From Apus apus (lineage: Eukaryota > Chordata > Aves > Apodiformes > Apodidae), in assembly GCF_020740795.1 (NCBI RefSeq), contig NC_067282.1, positions 174,720,274-174,784,273 on the forward strand: 64,000 nt of DNA, given 5' to 3'. A program made the position numbers and the translations under genes. The number at the start of each line of letters is the position of its first letter. Position 1 is the stretch's first letter. This document shows, in pieces, positions 63,506 to 64,000 of the stretch. The notes under the pieces are model-generated. The model did not search any database. It was not told the DNA's origin and was given only the letters and a program-made list of their open reading frames with translations.

Positions 63506-64000
63506 AGCATATAGGCTAATGCATGAGTTAATGTCTACTTGTTCAAACAGAGGTATTCAAAATGTGGGAGTATAGTTTCATTTTTCATTTTACTCCCTTA
63601 ATTAACAGTTTTCCTATTACACCTTTAAGAAAGACAACTAATTATGTGATTTTTTTTCATTAAAATAGTAAAAAAGTTCTACTACATGATAATACCATTA
63701 CTACATGGTATTAGCTTTAGCATGTGGGGTCTTACACCTAGTTTGAAACTAAGGCTAAAAATACAGTGATGCTCATGTGCAGCAGGGAATGCTATAAATG
63801 CCAGAAATATACATACATATTTCCATATACATTGTGAAAATTACTATCTTCATCACTTCCATATTATGGGAAAAATTACAAACTGGATGAGTTTTTACTT
63901 TCTTACTATAAGCAAGCACATTTCCTTTAAAAGGAACTAATGCTCACCTGATTTGGATCGAATTTGAGCTGCTGTTTTTGAGCAAGAAAACATCCAATCT

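Larger units (their letters stand above)
38741..64000 (-). other. Upstream TMEM117 intron (more than 25 kb, continues outside the window)
   Basis: In transcript direction the preceding TMEM117 exon lies beyond 64000, so this stretch is read as intron. It contains two CR1 fragments, homopolymer runs, and several unassigned open frames of 60-150 codons. Long introns are usual for this gene in other vertebrates. Confidence 0.75.

Noticed and set aside
1-64000. tRNA, rRNA, CRISPR arrays, bacterial operons or intact endogenous retroviruses
   Set aside because: None were seen. The repeats present are CR1 LINE remnants and simple repeats, and the genes are split vertebrate genes.

Overview
This is a vertebrate, almost certainly bird, nuclear DNA window. 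The evidence is split genes with GT-AG introns, long AT-rich non-coding stretches, few interspersed repeats, and at least eight CR1 LINE fragments. Several CR1 pieces keep the avian-type 3' end, with conserved terminal sequence followed by short ATTCT(A/G)TG repeats. I cannot name the species from this sequence alone.

Two protein-coding genes can be supported. (1) On the + strand at 10904-16311 is a complete three-exon alpha-arrestin gene. Its encoded protein (351 aa) matches ARRDC5 best over both arrestin domains. (2) On the - strand are the last two coding exons of TMEM117 (38611-38740 and 28173-28813). They encode the C-terminal ~256 residues of this multipass membrane protein. The rest of TMEM117 lies beyond position 64000, so 38741-64000 is mainly one very long TMEM117 intron. 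The two genes are convergent, with stop codons about 11.9 kb apart. Nothing suggests that they work together.

Layout: 1-10.9 kb is gene-poor sequence with a GC-richer block near 3.7-4.5 kb and a TTTG-rich microsatellite near 9.7 kb. 10.9-16.3 kb is ARRDC5, with a CR1 fragment in intron 1. 16.3-28.2 kb is the convergent intergenic region, with two GC-rich blocks, three CR1 fragments, and an AT-rich end that probably includes the TMEM117 3' UTR. 28.2-38.7 kb is the end of TMEM117, and its last intron contains the largest CR1 copy (about 0.85 kb, frameshifted). 38.7-64 kb is upstream TMEM117 intron with two CR1 pieces, a 21-bp A tract, a pyrimidine-skewed block and a few open frames I cannot assign.

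I found no RNA genes, CRISPR arrays, coding-competent mobile elements or clearly new system. The observations most worth checking are the ARRDC5/TMEM117 adjacency (these genes are on different chromosomes in human), an ARRDC5 poly(A) signal that overlaps its stop codon, and an unassigned hydrophobic open frame in the TMEM117 intron near 60.5-60.9 kb.
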